Source: Ypsolopha sequella (Eukaryota > Arthropoda > Insecta > Lepidoptera > Ypsolophidae). From it: 64,000 bases of DNA. The notes under the pieces are model-generated. The model worked only from the letters and a program-made list of their open reading frames with translations. It made no database searches and was not told where the DNA came from. The DNA is taken from positions 2,384,794 through 2,448,793 of the forward strand of contig OW204010.1 of the NCBI GenBank assembly GCA_934047225.1. Reading direction: 5' to 3'. The position numbers and the translations under genes were made by a program. How positions within the stretch are numbered: position 1 is the first letter of the stretch; each line of letters begins with the position of its first letter. Below are positions 16,823 to 28,100 of the stretch, in pieces.

Positions 16823-18121
16823 CAGGGTGGCCCAAAATAACGTTGACAAGAGTTTTTACGAAAAATTTTGACAACTTTATACGTGCATTAAATAAGGTTA
16901 TAAATTATAAAAATACACTTTATTTGATACAAGAATTCCTATTTGTCTTCAAAATTACCTCCTTTAGCGCGGTTTCAAATAAACAAACGCTTGGTAAAAT
17001 TTTCTACAATTTTCCGCACTTCCTCTACAGATATTTTGTCCCACTCCCGTGTAAATGTTGCTTTTAGCTCATCAACACTTCTATGACGCGTAGCACAAGA
17101 CCTAGCTTCTAAGATAGACCATAAACTGTAATCCATAGGATTTAGATCAGGCGAGTAGGGGGGCCATTCTTTGGAGCTGATAAAACCAGGAAAATTGTCT
17201 TTGCACCTCTGTTGAACACTTAAGGCCCTCCCTGTGGTGTGAGCTGGAGCGGAGTCTTGCTGAAATATCCATGGACAATTACCAAAGTGCTGTTGACTCC
17301 AAGGAAGGAGCACATTTTCAAGAATGTCTCGTCGGTAGTTTTCTTGGTTGATTTTGATACCCTTTTCTACAAAAATTAGGGAAATTTTGCCAGTGGCGCA
17401 AATCGCACCCCAAACCATAACTGTTTCAACGTTTTGGCGATGTGGAACACATGCAGCAGCTCCAGGACGAGTGGAAGACCAGATCCTTTCATTTTGGTGA
17501 TTATGGGCTTGTTCTATCGTAAATGATTTTTCATCAGAGAATACGATATTTTCCCAATTTGACGCTGCGGAGCGTTGTTTAAGCAAACGACATCTCTTAA
17601 GTCGAACTTTTTTGTCTTTTTCCGTAAGCAATTGCGCTTTTCTCAGTTTGTATGGTACCAATTGCAGATCATGTTTCACTATACGTCGTATGGTGGAGCG
17701 ACAAATCCCCAAGTCTCGAGACATTTTCCTCACATTGGTCTATGGATTACGCACTTTGTTTGATAATGTGTCGGTTCCTAGAAGTTCTAACAGTCCGCTT
17801 GCGTCCTCTTCCAGGACGGTCTTCGATGTTGCCAAGCTCGTTATAGCTTTTAATTGCTGCAGAAACTAACTGACGACTAACACCAAGAATCTTCACCATC
17901 TCACACTGCCTTTTTCCACGGTCATGTAATGAAATTATGGCTCCACATTGCACTGACATAGCGAAATAAATATATTTTTTTCACTTTTTAGTAAACGAAC
18001 TATGTTTAAAATGACGCCAATGAATGAGTATACATCAACAAAAAACAAAAGATAACGCAAACAATAACATTTTTGAAATTTTAACATTTTAATTTTGTCA
18101 ACGTTATTTTGGGCCACGGTG
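16823..18121 (-). mobile_element. Tc1/mariner-superfamily element, 1.3 kb, decayed
   Basis: Terminal inverted repeats of 26 bp start CAGGGTGGCCCAAAATAACG at 16823 and, inverted, CACCGTGGCCCAAAATAACG at 18121, differing at only two bases. TA dinucleotides flank both ends (16821-16822 and 18122-18123), the target duplication of this superfamily. The transposase reads leftwards and is broken. Confidence 0.9.
16975..17959 (-). pseudogene. Mariner-like transposase, frameshifted
   Basis: The N-terminal helix-turn-helix part (17747-17959) and the catalytic part (16975-17733) are in different frames, with an additional stop codon near the break, so no full protein is made. The first part contains a Tc1-type DNA-binding domain (ILGVSRQLVSAAIKSYNELG). 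The second has a further HTH (RSTIRRIV) and the catalytic residues: D in VFSDEKSF, D in FQQDSAPAHT, and the third acidic residue in SPDLNPMDYSLW. I count 40 residues between the second and third acids. That is longer than classical DD34E/D or DD37D families and closest to described DD41D groups. This is a transposase relic inside a MITE loop. Confidence 0.85.
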
Positions 18122-18271
18122 TAATTCACTCCCAGTCCTGAGTGAATCAATATGGGGAGTCGAAATTTAGTTTCATGAATTTTGCAAAAAACGTTATTGG
18201 TTCATGATGCTGATGAGTTACCAAGGCTCAAGTATGAATTTGGACGATGTTGATAAATTCACCTTGTATAT

Positions 18272-18535
18272 ACAAGGTGAATTTTCGAACATCGTCCAAA
18301 TTCATACTTGAGCCTTGGTAAGTGATCAGCGTCATGAACCAATAACGATTTTTGTAAAATTCATAAAACGAAATTTCGCCTCCCCGTAGTGATTCACTCA
18401 GGACTGGGCGTAAATTACTATGGGAAGTCGAAATTTCATGATAAGAATTTCACAAAAACTGTTAACGATTCATGATGCTGATCACTTACCAAGCCTCCAG
18501 TATAAATTTGGACGATGATCAAAAAGTCACCTTGT
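18272..18535. mobile_element. Palindromic MITE (copy 2), 264 bp
   Basis: Intact foldback element: acaaggtgaa... to ...gtcaccttgt, with nearly the whole length self-complementary around 18405. It is separated from copy 1 by only 'atat', so two copies sit side by side. Both flanks are TA repeats. Confidence 0.85.
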
Positions 18536-18561
18536 ATATATATATATATATATATATATAG
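18536..18561. repeat. (TA)n microsatellite
   Basis: Thirteen or so TA units abutting the right end of MITE copy 2. TA-rich target sites fit TA-specific insertion of these MITEs. Confidence 0.9.
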
Positions 18562-18932
18562 TTATTTAAGAGACAGAGAAGCAGAAAAATAAAGATACAT
18601 ATTACCTGTTTAAGAATGAACATAACGATTTTATTATTATCTTACATTTAATCAAAATAAAAAAACAAAACTATTTATTTCCACAAAAAGTCTTATGCTA
18701 ATACAATAAAAAATGAAGTGACCCCAATATAGGCATAGCCTGACCCGTGGGTGTCGGTAATGTCATCAAAGTGTACCCCAAAAAGTGGAAAATCCTTTTC
18801 AAGCTAGCAACATTACGCGGGTGGGAAGTGGGGCGGGTGCGGGATGTTTGCAACAATTTTGGACACAACGCGCGGCATGCAATTACGGCCGAACGCTACT
18901 TCTGGTTACCTTTTGTTTGCGCGGTGTATGCG

Positions 18933-18968
18933 GGTATAAAACAGACACGCAACGTTCACATAGAAATT
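18933..18968 (+). promoter_or_regulatory. TATA-box promoter, apparently truncated
   Basis: GGGTATAAAACAGACACGC is a strong TATA match, with possible initiator sequences about 25-30 bp on (ttcacat). The upstream 200 bp are relatively GC-rich. A LINE tail begins at about 18977, so any 5' UTR is cut short and no gene follows. Confidence 0.35.
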
Positions 18969-18976
18969 AAATTAAA

Positions 18977-20060
18977 GACCATCCATCAGCCCGTATTCGT
19001 CCACTGCTGGACATAGGCCTTCCCAAAATTACGCCACTCTTGGCAGTCCTCAGTTATCCCCATCCAGCCGCCACCCACAACGTCCTTCAGATCATCAGTC
19101 CAGCGGGAACGTGGGCGGCCTATGCTGCCCTTTGCTGTACGTGGTCTCCATTCCAATGCTTTGCAGCCCCAACGGTTATCACGTCAGCGACAAATATGGC
19201 CAGTCCACTGCCACTTCAACTTACTGATTCGGCAGGCTATGTCGGTCACCTTCGATCAAGGTGTATCGGTCCTGTTAGTACACCCTGTACTTGGACAGAC
19301 ATGGAAGCGGAGTCATACAGACATTTCAGCATCTCCAAGTAACGCCAGTCAACTTGGCATCGCTTCAAGGACTGCAGAACAGACCAAGCTTCAATGGAGT
19401 CGAAGGCTTTCTCGTAGTCCACAAACGCTAGATATAAAGGCTGATTATACTCTTGTGTTTTCTGTATGATCTGATGATCTGCTTTAGCGTGTGGATGTGG
19501 TCCACGGTGCTGTAGACTTTTTGAAACCCACCCTGCTCTGAAGGTTAAAAGTCGTCAAATCGTTGGGCGAGACGATTTGTGATAACTCTTGAGAAAAGCT
19601 TCTATGTGTGGCTCTGGAGCGCGATTAGCCTATAGTTCTTCAGTAGCATTTTGTCTCCTTTCTTGAAGAACAAAATTACCAGGCTCCTGCTCCACTCCTT
19701 TGGCGTAGTTCCGGTGCGAATGACGGCATTAAAGAGGTCATGTAGCTGTCTAAGTATAGGGTAACCTCCATCTTTCAGGAGTTTGGTTGTGATGCTATCT
19801 TCGGCCGACGCCTTGTTATTTTTAGCTGCTCAAGAGCTATCCTAATCTCGCCCATTTCGACATTCGGGAGTTCATCGGTGTAGTGGTGGATCAAAGTGGT
19901 GCAAATGTGCACGTTTGTCATCCTTATCGCGGGCAGTTGGCTTGGGAGCGTGTGAAGAATATAGGAGCTCATAGAAATGCTCGATTTCAGTGAGAATTTC
20001 TGGCCTAGATGGAACAGTTCTACTGTCAGATGGTTGATGGCGAAGGTTTCAGTACCGCGC
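18977..20060 (-). pseudogene. RTE-clade LINE, reverse transcriptase and 3' end (decayed)
   Basis: On the minus strand, pieces of an RTE reverse transcriptase appear in several frames. KEWSRSLVILFFKKGDK lies around 19660-19700, a VDYEKAFDSIEAW-like block (the catalytic-strand A region) around 19390-19430, and the conserved RTE C-terminal and 3' region runs down to 'ggcctatgtccagcagtgga'-type sequence at 18990. Stops and frameshifts throughout show an inactive copy. The upstream part reaches about 20060, where a differently oriented RTE fragment begins. Confidence 0.7.
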
Positions 20061-20234
20061 TCACCAACCCGCCTGTCCAGCGTGTGTGAGTATGGGCAAC
20101 CTCCTCTTAATGAATTACACTCCCAATAAATGGCCCCCAGTTTCCGGCAGCTCCACTATTCCCGACTACGATAGCGATTACGGTAATGGTGGGGTAGGGT
20201 GCTAAGAATCTCCAGTCGAATGGTCACCAACACC

Positions 20235-20400
20235 GGCGACTCTTTTTGGCGACGTATAATGCACGGACGTTACGGGAAGACAGACATCTCGCTGAGCTCG
20301 AGTCAGAGTTAGGTAGAACAAACTGGCATATTCTGGGGCTGTTGGAAGTCCGATGAGCGGGTGAGGACACAATAACCCTAGAGTCAGGACACCTATCAAG
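20235..20400 (+). pseudogene. RTE endonuclease, N-terminal fragment
   Basis: A plus-strand frame reads LATYNARTLREDRHLAELES and GRTNWHILGLLEVR, the opening of an RTE-type AP endonuclease (usual form LATWNVRTL...LGLSEVR). Stops occur nearby. It is interrupted at 20400 by another LINE tail and resumes at 20810. Confidence 0.65.
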
Positions 20401-20799
20401 TCTTCTACAGGACAACATCGGCATCCCTGAATCCTGGAGAAAGGAATGGCAGACCAATCCTCCTCCAAATCTGGGCACTACCATCATTGATCCCACAAAG
20501 AAACCAGAAGGGTTCGCTCTTCCCCGTAGATCCTGGTGCCTTCTTAACAGGCTCCGTTGCGGCCATGGTCGTACCGGAGAGTACATGCACCGATGTGGGT
20601 GGAGAACATCACCAGCCTGCGACTGCGGTGCCGAGGTGCAAAATGTGGACCACATCATCCGAGAATGCCCAACCCGAAAGTTTAATGGAAATATTTCTGA
20701 CCTGTTCATCCTTACAGAAGACGCAGCTGAATGGCTAAAGACATCCCCAATAATATTATGAACGACTAGTAAAGTTTTACAAGTCATAAGATTAAATAA
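20401..20799 (+). mobile_element. LINE 3' fragment nested in RTE endonuclease
   Basis: A 5'-truncated LINE end of 399 bp. Its frame ends the ORF2 C-terminus: LNRLRCGHGRTGEYMHRCGW, then ACDCGAEVQNVDHIIRECP (a C-x-C ... H ... C zinc-knuckle-like motif), then a TGA-less run to TAA/TGA near 20761. The tail is attaaataa. It is bounded by direct repeats ACCTATCAAG at 20391-20400 and 20800-20809, a 10-bp target duplication, so it inserted by target-primed reverse transcription. Confidence 0.8.
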
Positions 20800-20809
20800 A
20801 CCTATCAAG

Positions 20810-21090
20810 AGGGTGATCAATTGTCTGTCGTTGGAGTTGGCATGCTGATCAACAAAGACCTCACTAGCAACGTGTTAGAAATCGGTAGTGTCTCCTCTCG
20901 GGTGGCATATCTTGGTCTCAGACTCAACAAGAGATATTCTCTTAAAGACATCCAAGTGTATGCCCCCGTCGAGAGACCCCGGTGATGACGTCGTGGCATA
21001 TCTTGTTCTCAGACTCAACAAGAGATATTCTCTTAAAGACATCCAAGTGTATGCCCCCGTCGAGAGACCCCGATGATGACGTCGTGGCAG
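20810..21090 (+). pseudogene. RTE endonuclease, continued, with 91-bp duplication
   Basis: Continues the endonuclease: VVGVGMLINKDLTSNVLEIG, then RYSLKDIQVYAPVE, typical of the RTE endonuclease core. Bases 20902-20992 are repeated at 20993-21083 with two or three changes. Ninety-one is not a multiple of three, so the duplication itself breaks the frame. Confidence 0.7.
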
Positions 21091-21322
21091 TAGCGTGCAC
21101 AAAGTTTTTAGACAGGGTAGACATAAAAATTTAAAAGCCTAAAAAACTTGGTAAAAACTTACCAAATAATCAAGTTAAAATGTGTTTAACTGTTAATATC
21201 TAGTAACAATTAATTTCTTAAAATATTCAGTATAAAAGAAAAGTACTTTGGAGCTGAGCTTTCTAAAGCCCCTTCTTGCTCCGTTGTCCTTAACTTTAAT
21301 TTTAGCTTTAACTTTAACTAAA

Positions 21323-21560
21323 TACAAATACAAATACAAATACAAATACAAATTTCTTTATTTATCCACAAGTAGTTAATAATTAACAGTTAATGCTTAA
21401 TATTATTATTTTATCCTAAAGTAATTAATAGCATGCACACAGAAAATTTAAAAATACAAATAAGAATTACATAGACAATAATAATAATGGAGATGTTGAT
21501 TGTACAGGAATATTTAAACTGTTTTTATAGACCCTCTCACCTGCACTGGCCTGAAGAAAG
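21323..21560 (-). mobile_element. LINE 3' tail with (TTTGT)n end
   Basis: Five-base (ATACA)n repeats at 21323-21350 followed by 'aaatttctttatttatcc' read, on the minus strand, as the AT-rich end of a Jockey-like LINE. The 3' UTR extends to 'aagaaagaccgtcccgcag' near 21560. No coding part is recognised. Confidence 0.45.
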
Positions 21561-22182
21561 ACCGTCCCGCAGAGTGAAAGTTTAACAATTTGGACACACA
21601 AATTGGAATAGGTGTTACACCTTATTTAATAGGATACATTATTATAATAATTATAATAATAATGTCGATCGAATATCCTAAGGGTTTACGCAGGTACATT
21701 ATCTATGGGTTGAATTTAATTACATATCTAAAAAATACGGAATTGCACATAAAAACCTAACGTTCTAACCTGACGTAAGCAATTAAATATTTCCCACTAT
21801 CTATGTGACGGTAAGTTTCTTCGGAAAAATTACATAATAAAAATTATACAATATGTAGTTTCAGTAACAGTTAGGTGTCTATTTATAATTTACATTCAGT
21901 ATATTTTTTTCATTAACTTGTGCAGCCAAACTCATACTGGAGACTGTACTTAAGTAATCAGATATTATGATCATGAACTTTCTGTACTGAATGTTACCTT
22001 TTTTGACAAAATTGTAAAATAAAATTTAATTCTCAGTCGTGGCCCATTCTTATTAAAACTAGTTCCTATTAATAATATAGATGGCAGTATCTAGAGCCAT
22101 AAAAATGAGTTGAAGCTGAGAGTGGATTGTGTTAGTACTGAGGCTAAAAGTTCAACTTTTTACATTTTTGTCTGTCTTTCTT
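21561..22182. other. Intergenic, no gene seen
   Basis: AT-rich; a short (ATAATAATT)n-like tract near 21640. Nothing recognised. Confidence 0.4.
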
Positions 22183-22345
22183 GTTAGGGTTCCGTACCCA
22201 AAGGTACAAATACTAAAAAACAAAATAAAATAAATGTTTATGGGGCCTCCCATACAACAGACTTATTTTTTTTGCCGTTTTTATAGATAATGGTACGGAA
22301 CTCTTCGTGCGCTAGCCCAACTCGCTCTTGGCCGGTTTTTTTTGT
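22183..22345 (+). repeat. Dispersed 'gttccgtaccc ... ggccggttttt' repeat
   Basis: Starts 'ttagggttccgtacccaaag' and ends 'actcgctcttggccggtttt'. Both ends are those of a very abundant lepidopteran repeat family, the main lineage clue here. Confidence 0.6.
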
Positions 22346-22953
22346 TCCGTTTCAACTCGAGAACCACTCAACGTATTTGGATGCGATTTTCTTTTTTATT
22401 ATTGTACTGATATTGGTAAACATATAGACTGTAAGAAAAAATAATTACAAAGCCAAAAACTGTCGAAAATGGAAAAAAACTTTCACGTGAGCGAAACTGC
22501 GGGCAAAAGCTGGTAATTAATATTCTGTTTTTTTTTTCTAAAAAGTTAAATAAAAGATAAATAAAAAAATGTTTACTTTGTTTCCTTGCATGCAGAATTC
22601 CTGATGTAAATTGATCATGCACAGATTTTTTTTGGTTTCTTTTCGTTTATCATGACGTCTTCCTCCGGCAGACTGCAATTAAAAAAAAAATTATTGCCAT
22701 CTTCTAGACTCCTTAAAATAATGAACAAAATCATCACGAAATGAATTTCCAAGAGGTGTCTGAGATGTTTCTGAATGTAGAAATAAACACAAGGTAACTT
22801 GTGACGTATTTACTTTAGAAAATGTTAATAAAGCATTCATGGGAAATACCATTCTATTTAACGATAATATACCAAAAGAAAAATTAGGACTCTCCCTTTG
22901 TACATTTAGGGTTTACGTAAATGAGATATTTTTACACGAAACCTATTACATTG
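22346..22953. other. Intergenic, no gene seen
   Basis: AT-rich sequence up to the Gypsy-1 target site. No supported feature. Confidence 0.4.
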
Positions 22954-24085
22954 TGTAGCATTCGCTACAAGTATTCAACCTTTTTATATATTTTTAGTCT
23001 TTCTTTATCGTTGGCTGCTTTTCTGAATTTTCGAATTCAAATAGTTAGAATGATCTTGTCAGATTTTTTTTGTTATTTTTCTCATATCAAAGAAGATCGT
23101 GACAGAGGAAGGAAATTTGCCACAAGAAATTTAAAATATCAAATTTTAAAACTATATCTTATCTATAACTTATATAGAAACAGAGCGCAATTGCCCTGAG
23201 CATTGTGTAAGCCAGTTTTCCTGCATTTCCCGGTAAGTTTTGTGTAATTTTGGTTTCATTCTCTGAAAATCCTTTTTGTCCCGTTTCCAATACGTTAATT
23301 TCCTTTCCCTCGTTTCATAAGCATGTCTTGACGCCGTTGTTTTATTTCTTTACAGCGACCCTTCGGGATTATTTTTTAAAGGGTTTCTGGGTCTCCCTAG
23401 TTTGATTATCCCATCCGCCATCTTGTACGGTTGTACCTATTGAGGCCTGATGTAAGGACCACGTCCCTGGTGAGCTAAAGCTTCCGATACTAAAATTGAA
23501 ATCGCCAAGCTTCATCGACTGCTCCCGGGAACACCGGAAACTCCCAAAGTCACGAAGAGACCCTTACCAGGTTTTTAATATCTGTAGCTTAATATTCAGC
23601 ATCGATTATTTTTATTCCTTAGTGTAAAGCTAGATAACGATTGCTCGTAACACCTTATTATTACGTTTTTCTTTCGGATCAAGAGTTATCAAAACTTCCG
23701 TGAAATCTTAGTTTAAAGGATCCTATAAACTAGTGTCGACAACCAAATTTAAAATCCATTATTTTATGAATAAATGCGTCGTTCAAGCTAAAAGGAAATT
23801 AAAATCTTAAATAAGTGGAATTTGGCATAATAATTTTTTTGATCTAAAAAATTCCTTTGTAGCGATACTCCTCTGATATTATTGTTCTTTTGTACCATAT
23901 TTTTCTTACTTCGGTTTTGTTATTTTTGTGTTTTGTTATTTAAATTATACGGTTTATTCATCCAGGTTTACCTCTTTTTTTGGCTGTCACCAGGCTTGCC
24001 TGGTGGCAGTCCAAATTTAATTCGAAATTACGTTCGTAATATGTAGTGGCTAAAAATATAAATTTTTTTTAAAAATAACGCTACA
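22954..24085 (+). repeat. Gypsy-1 5' LTR
   Basis: 1132 bp, TGTAGC to GCTACA. Ends form a 6-bp inverted repeat, and an immediate second copy of GCTACA lies at 22964-22969, making a small hairpin at the LTR tip. Confidence 0.95.
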
Positions 24086-24089
24086 AATA

Positions 24090-24101
24090 TGGCGCCCGAA
24101 C
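24090..24101 (+). promoter_or_regulatory. Gypsy-1 primer-binding site (tRNA-Lys type)
   Basis: TGGCGCCCGAAC starts four bases after the LTR. This is the complement of a lysine-tRNA 3' end used by many Gypsy-type elements. Confidence 0.85.
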
Positions 24102-24106
24102 AAAAG

Positions 24107-24225
24107 GTAAGTACGGTTTTCTGAATATTACTTGCTGTACTTTAACGTTTTTTTCTCAATTCGACGGTGGTGTCTACGCTTTCGTAGACTAATTTTCTAA
24201 CCTACTAAATTTTGTTTGTTTTCAG
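24107..24225 (+). other. Putative leader intron of Gypsy-1
   Basis: A strong donor, AAAAG|GTAAGTACGG, lies right after the primer-binding site. A strong acceptor, TTTTGTTTGTTTTCAG|GCAG, follows 119 bases later, with branch-like CTAAC / TACTAAA between. A second, duplicated acceptor ends at 24354. Splicing would shorten the leader before gag. This is inferred from splice-site quality only. Confidence 0.5.
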
Positions 24226-24412
24226 GCAGCGTTTTCTCTTCTAAGGAACCCCAATACCAAGCTGTCGAAAGGAACCAAATTTTAGTAGGTTAGAAAATTA
24301 GTCTACGCTTTCGTAGACTAATTTTCTAACCTACTAAATTTTGTTTGTTTTCAGGCAGCGTTTTCTCTTCTAAGGAACCCCAATACCAAGCTGTCGAAAG
24401 GAACCAAATTTT
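24172..24412 (+). repeat. Leader duplication with inverted junction in Gypsy-1
   Basis: About 111 bp (from tctacgctttcgtagac to ggaaccaaattt) occurs twice, at 24172 and 24302. The 19 bases joining the copies, 'tagtaggttagaaaattag', are the inverse of the 'ctaattttctaacctacta' in each copy. The pattern suggests template switching during reverse transcription. The 5' 'ctacgctttcgtag' is also a short palindrome. Confidence 0.8.
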
Positions 24413-25186
24413 TCCACGAAGAATATTTTTTGTCTTTATGAGTACCCTTAATTTGTGAAATCTATGTTTTGCAAATTTTAATAAAGGAATAAAGTATTTA
24501 CACACTTTTTGTGTATTACCTGTTTTATTTGTGTGTGTATATTATCCTATCCCTAACCTAATTTCCTTATGTATAGTTAGGTAGGACCTGCAGGTAAGTG
24601 CATTTCAATATTTAGTAGCCTATTGCTTTCCATATCTATCATTAATAATTGTTACCTGTTCTAGTAAATAAATTACACTGAGTTTTCAAGTCAAATAAAT
24701 TTATTGTAATTTATCCATAAATGTGGTAGTTACTAGTTAAACATATTTATTGTGTTTCTAGCATAATTGTTGATACCAGTAGATCCGGGTGGTCACTTTA
24801 TTCGTTTCCTGTTGATCCCTAATCCAATATAGGCAATCTCATTTCGTTACAAAATTTTCACAATAATATTGAGATTGTCTCTTCCTTGCAAGAAATTTTG
24901 TCGCAAATCCTCGAATTAATCTTTTTGTTTTTACAGAACAAATGTTGAAATTTTTCTTGAAAAGGTTTTGCAATTGCTGAAATCTTTGTTTACATTTTCA
25001 GACTTGTCAACTGTCAAAGTCGACATTTGAATATTTGTCTATTATTTTGAACTTTCTGGTTTACATTTTTTAACAAACTATTTTCGCCGTATTGAGGTCA
25101 ATTGAATAGCAAAACCTTATTTTGCAAATATTATTGCGTTTTCCGGTTTTCACTATTCTTTATAAATTCTGCCTTTTTGTTAAATC

Positions 25187-28100
25187 ATGAATCCTCACGA
25201 CGATGATTTGATTTCGATGGGTGACCCCGCTGAAGACCCATCACCCATTCTGCAATGTTCTACAGTCCGGCGCGTACTCTACGCTGGAGCGTCCCACCAA
25301 CAAGAGAACGTCACGGAAACACCTAGGCCTCTCCCTAGACGGAGCGTAATCACCAATCAGAGCCAACCACCATCACAAATGGAACTCACCACCCAACAGC
25401 CATCCGCTTCGCGTCATATTTTACACAACGCGCCTTCCACTACTCATGCATGCCGTCTCAATAAGAATCCCGCCTTATCGAAATGGAACTTATCTTTTGA
25501 CGGTCATTCGTGTGTTCGCGATTTTTTTGTCAGCTTAGAAGAGTGCATGACAGCATATGAAGTGCAAGACGAGTACGTAGTCCGTCGCTTCCATGAGCTT
25601 TTAACGGGTCACGCGTTAATGTTCTACAGATCCGTCAGGAATGATAAACTCACACTTCCGGAAATTAAATCACTATTTATTGATACTTTCGGATCTGTCG
25701 ATTTTGACGATACCACTGAACGTGAGATTCGCAACAAAAAACAAAAGGCGAATCAGCCCATTCGCGAATTCATAATTGAAATAAAAGCTCTGAATTCCAA
25801 GCTTTCGGTCCCGATCTCAGATCGAGCACTCTTGCCGATCATCAAGTTTAATCTACATCCGCGTTACGCGTTGTGTCTGTCAACGAATCGTATTTCGGAT
25901 TTAAAAACCTTAGTCGAAATCGCGACTTATTTCGAAACCTACGACCACTCGGCCCAGAAGGCTCTGTCAAGCGACAATCCTTCGTTTGCTCCTCGTGCCA
26001 GTATCGCGTCAGTTTCAACAACCCCTGTGGTTTGTCCTAAGTGCGATGGACACGGCCATCCCTATCGTCTATGCCCTAACGTTCCGGGCAAGATATGTTT
26101 TAGATGTAAGAAGCCAGGCTTTTTGACCCGTGATTGTCCTTCTTGCAGTCAAACTCCAAAAAAACTAGTTGGTCACCGGAGGAGTTCTCAAATTGAAATT
26201 TCTCCGGTGCGTTTGACAGATTCATCCGATAACCGTCTTTTCGTTGAAATTTCCCTGTCTAATCAATCTTGCGAGGCGCTTCTTGACACTGGTGCGCAAT
26301 TGTCGCTCCTTTCCCGCGAGTTCCTTGATAAAAGCCTGGGCATTCGTGCTAGTCCCGGTTTTCTTCCCCCTGTTTATTCCGCAGATGGATCACCTATGGT
26401 TATTTCCGGTACGGTTTCTCTTTTAACCACTTTTAACGGAGTTTCCTTTTTGCATGATTATCTTGTTGCCGACCGTATTGTTTCTCCTGTTATTCTCGGC
26501 ATCGATTTTTGGAACAAGTTCGGCCTGACCGTAGTTTTTAGTCAGGCTTTTAATAAAAATATTAAAGGAAATCTTTTAATGTCTAAGGTTTCTCATCCGG
26601 AGAATGTTCTTGTCGGTGAGATTCGACAAGTCCAACCGCGTTCTTTCCTTTCTTCTGAACAAGAAGTAAGGTTACAAGAAGTTATTAACCAATTCGAAGA
26701 TATCTCTTCCGACAAAATAGGTTTAGGAAGAACCAGTTGGTTATCCCATAAAATAAATACCGTCGGTCCACCTATCCGACAACGTTACTATCCCCTCTCT
26801 CCGGTTAAGCTTAAGATTCTCAACGAAGAGATAGACAAAATGTTGGACGCTGGGGTTATTCGACCATCTCGATCGCCTTGGGCGAGTCCCGTCGTTATGG
26901 TTACAAAAAAAGACGGATCTGTTCGTTTCTGTGTCGATAGTCGCAAGCTCAACAATGTTACTGTTAGAGATTCCTATCCTCTACCTCGTATTCAGGACAT
27001 TTTGGATAATCTTCGTGGTGCTCGCTACATCACTTCTCTTGATTTTCGTAATGCTTTTTGGCAGATCCCTTTAGCCGATAAAGAAAGCTGTGAAAAAACC
27101 GCATTTATAGTCCCCCAACGTGGCCTTTTCGAATTTGTCAGGATGCCGTTTGGTTTGACAAACGCCGCGTCAGAAATGCAACGCCTAACAGATATGATTG
27201 TCAATTATGAGTACACAAAAGATACTGACGATTGTATTTTCGGGTATGTCGACGATCTGGTCCTCGTCTCCCGTGATTTTGATAGTCATTTACAGCTGTT
27301 GAAAAAGGTTAAGGACCGCCTTAAGGAAGCCGGACTTTCCCTTAACCTCAAAAAGTGCGAATTTTGTAAAGCCGAACTTAAATATCTCGGTTATGTTTTG
27401 AATAAGGATGGTCTGAACACCGATCCCGCTAAGTTGGATTCTATTAAAGAATTCCCTACCCCTACCACTGCAAAAGCTCTACGTGGCTTTATTGGTCTCT
27501 GCTCTTATTATCGGAGATTTGTCGATAATTTTTCTTCGATTATCGCTCCTTTAACTATTTTATTAGGTAAAAAAAAGGGACGAGATTCTATCGATTGGAA
27601 CGAAGCAGCCGATCATGCTTTCCACGAGTTAAAGAATGCTCTAATTAACACCCCGGTTATGGCTTGTCCGGACTTCACGAAACCGTTTATTCTTCATTGC
27701 GATGCTTCATCCGTTGGACTTGGTTCTGTTCTTTCCCAAGTTACTGATGACAAGGAGCACCCTATCGCGTATTTTTCCAAACTCTTTTCCAAAGCCGAAC
27801 GAAATTATAACACTACCGAAAGGGAGTTACTTTCTGTTCTAGAATCCATCAAACACTTTCGCGGTTATCTTGATGGTACGCAATTTACTATCGTCACCGA
27901 TCACATCGCTCTTAAGTGGTTGATGACGTTAGATAACCCGTCAGGTCGTTTGGCACGTTGGTCTACAATCATCTCTCAATTCAACTTTGAAATAGTTCAC
28001 CGAAAAGGTGTCCAACATGTCGTGCCGGATGCCCTCTCGAGAGCTTTCGTCGCTCCCATTACGTATGATCGTGGTCTTGATTCTACTTCTGATGATTGGT

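Larger units (their letters stand above)
16703..18267. mobile_element. Palindromic MITE (copy 1), split by a mariner-like element
   Basis: The left part (16703-16820, acaaggtga...) and right part (18122-18267, ...tcaccttgt) are long inverted copies of each other. They share 'catcgtccaaattcatac', 'ttggtaagtgatcagc' and 'gaaatttcgac'. Both ends abut TATATA tracts. Without the insert the element would be about 264 bp, like its neighbour. A mariner-like element occupies the loop. Confidence 0.85.

Noticed and set aside
20224..20820. 198-codon minus-strand frame
   Set aside because: Antisense to the nested LINE tail and RTE endonuclease; no domain.
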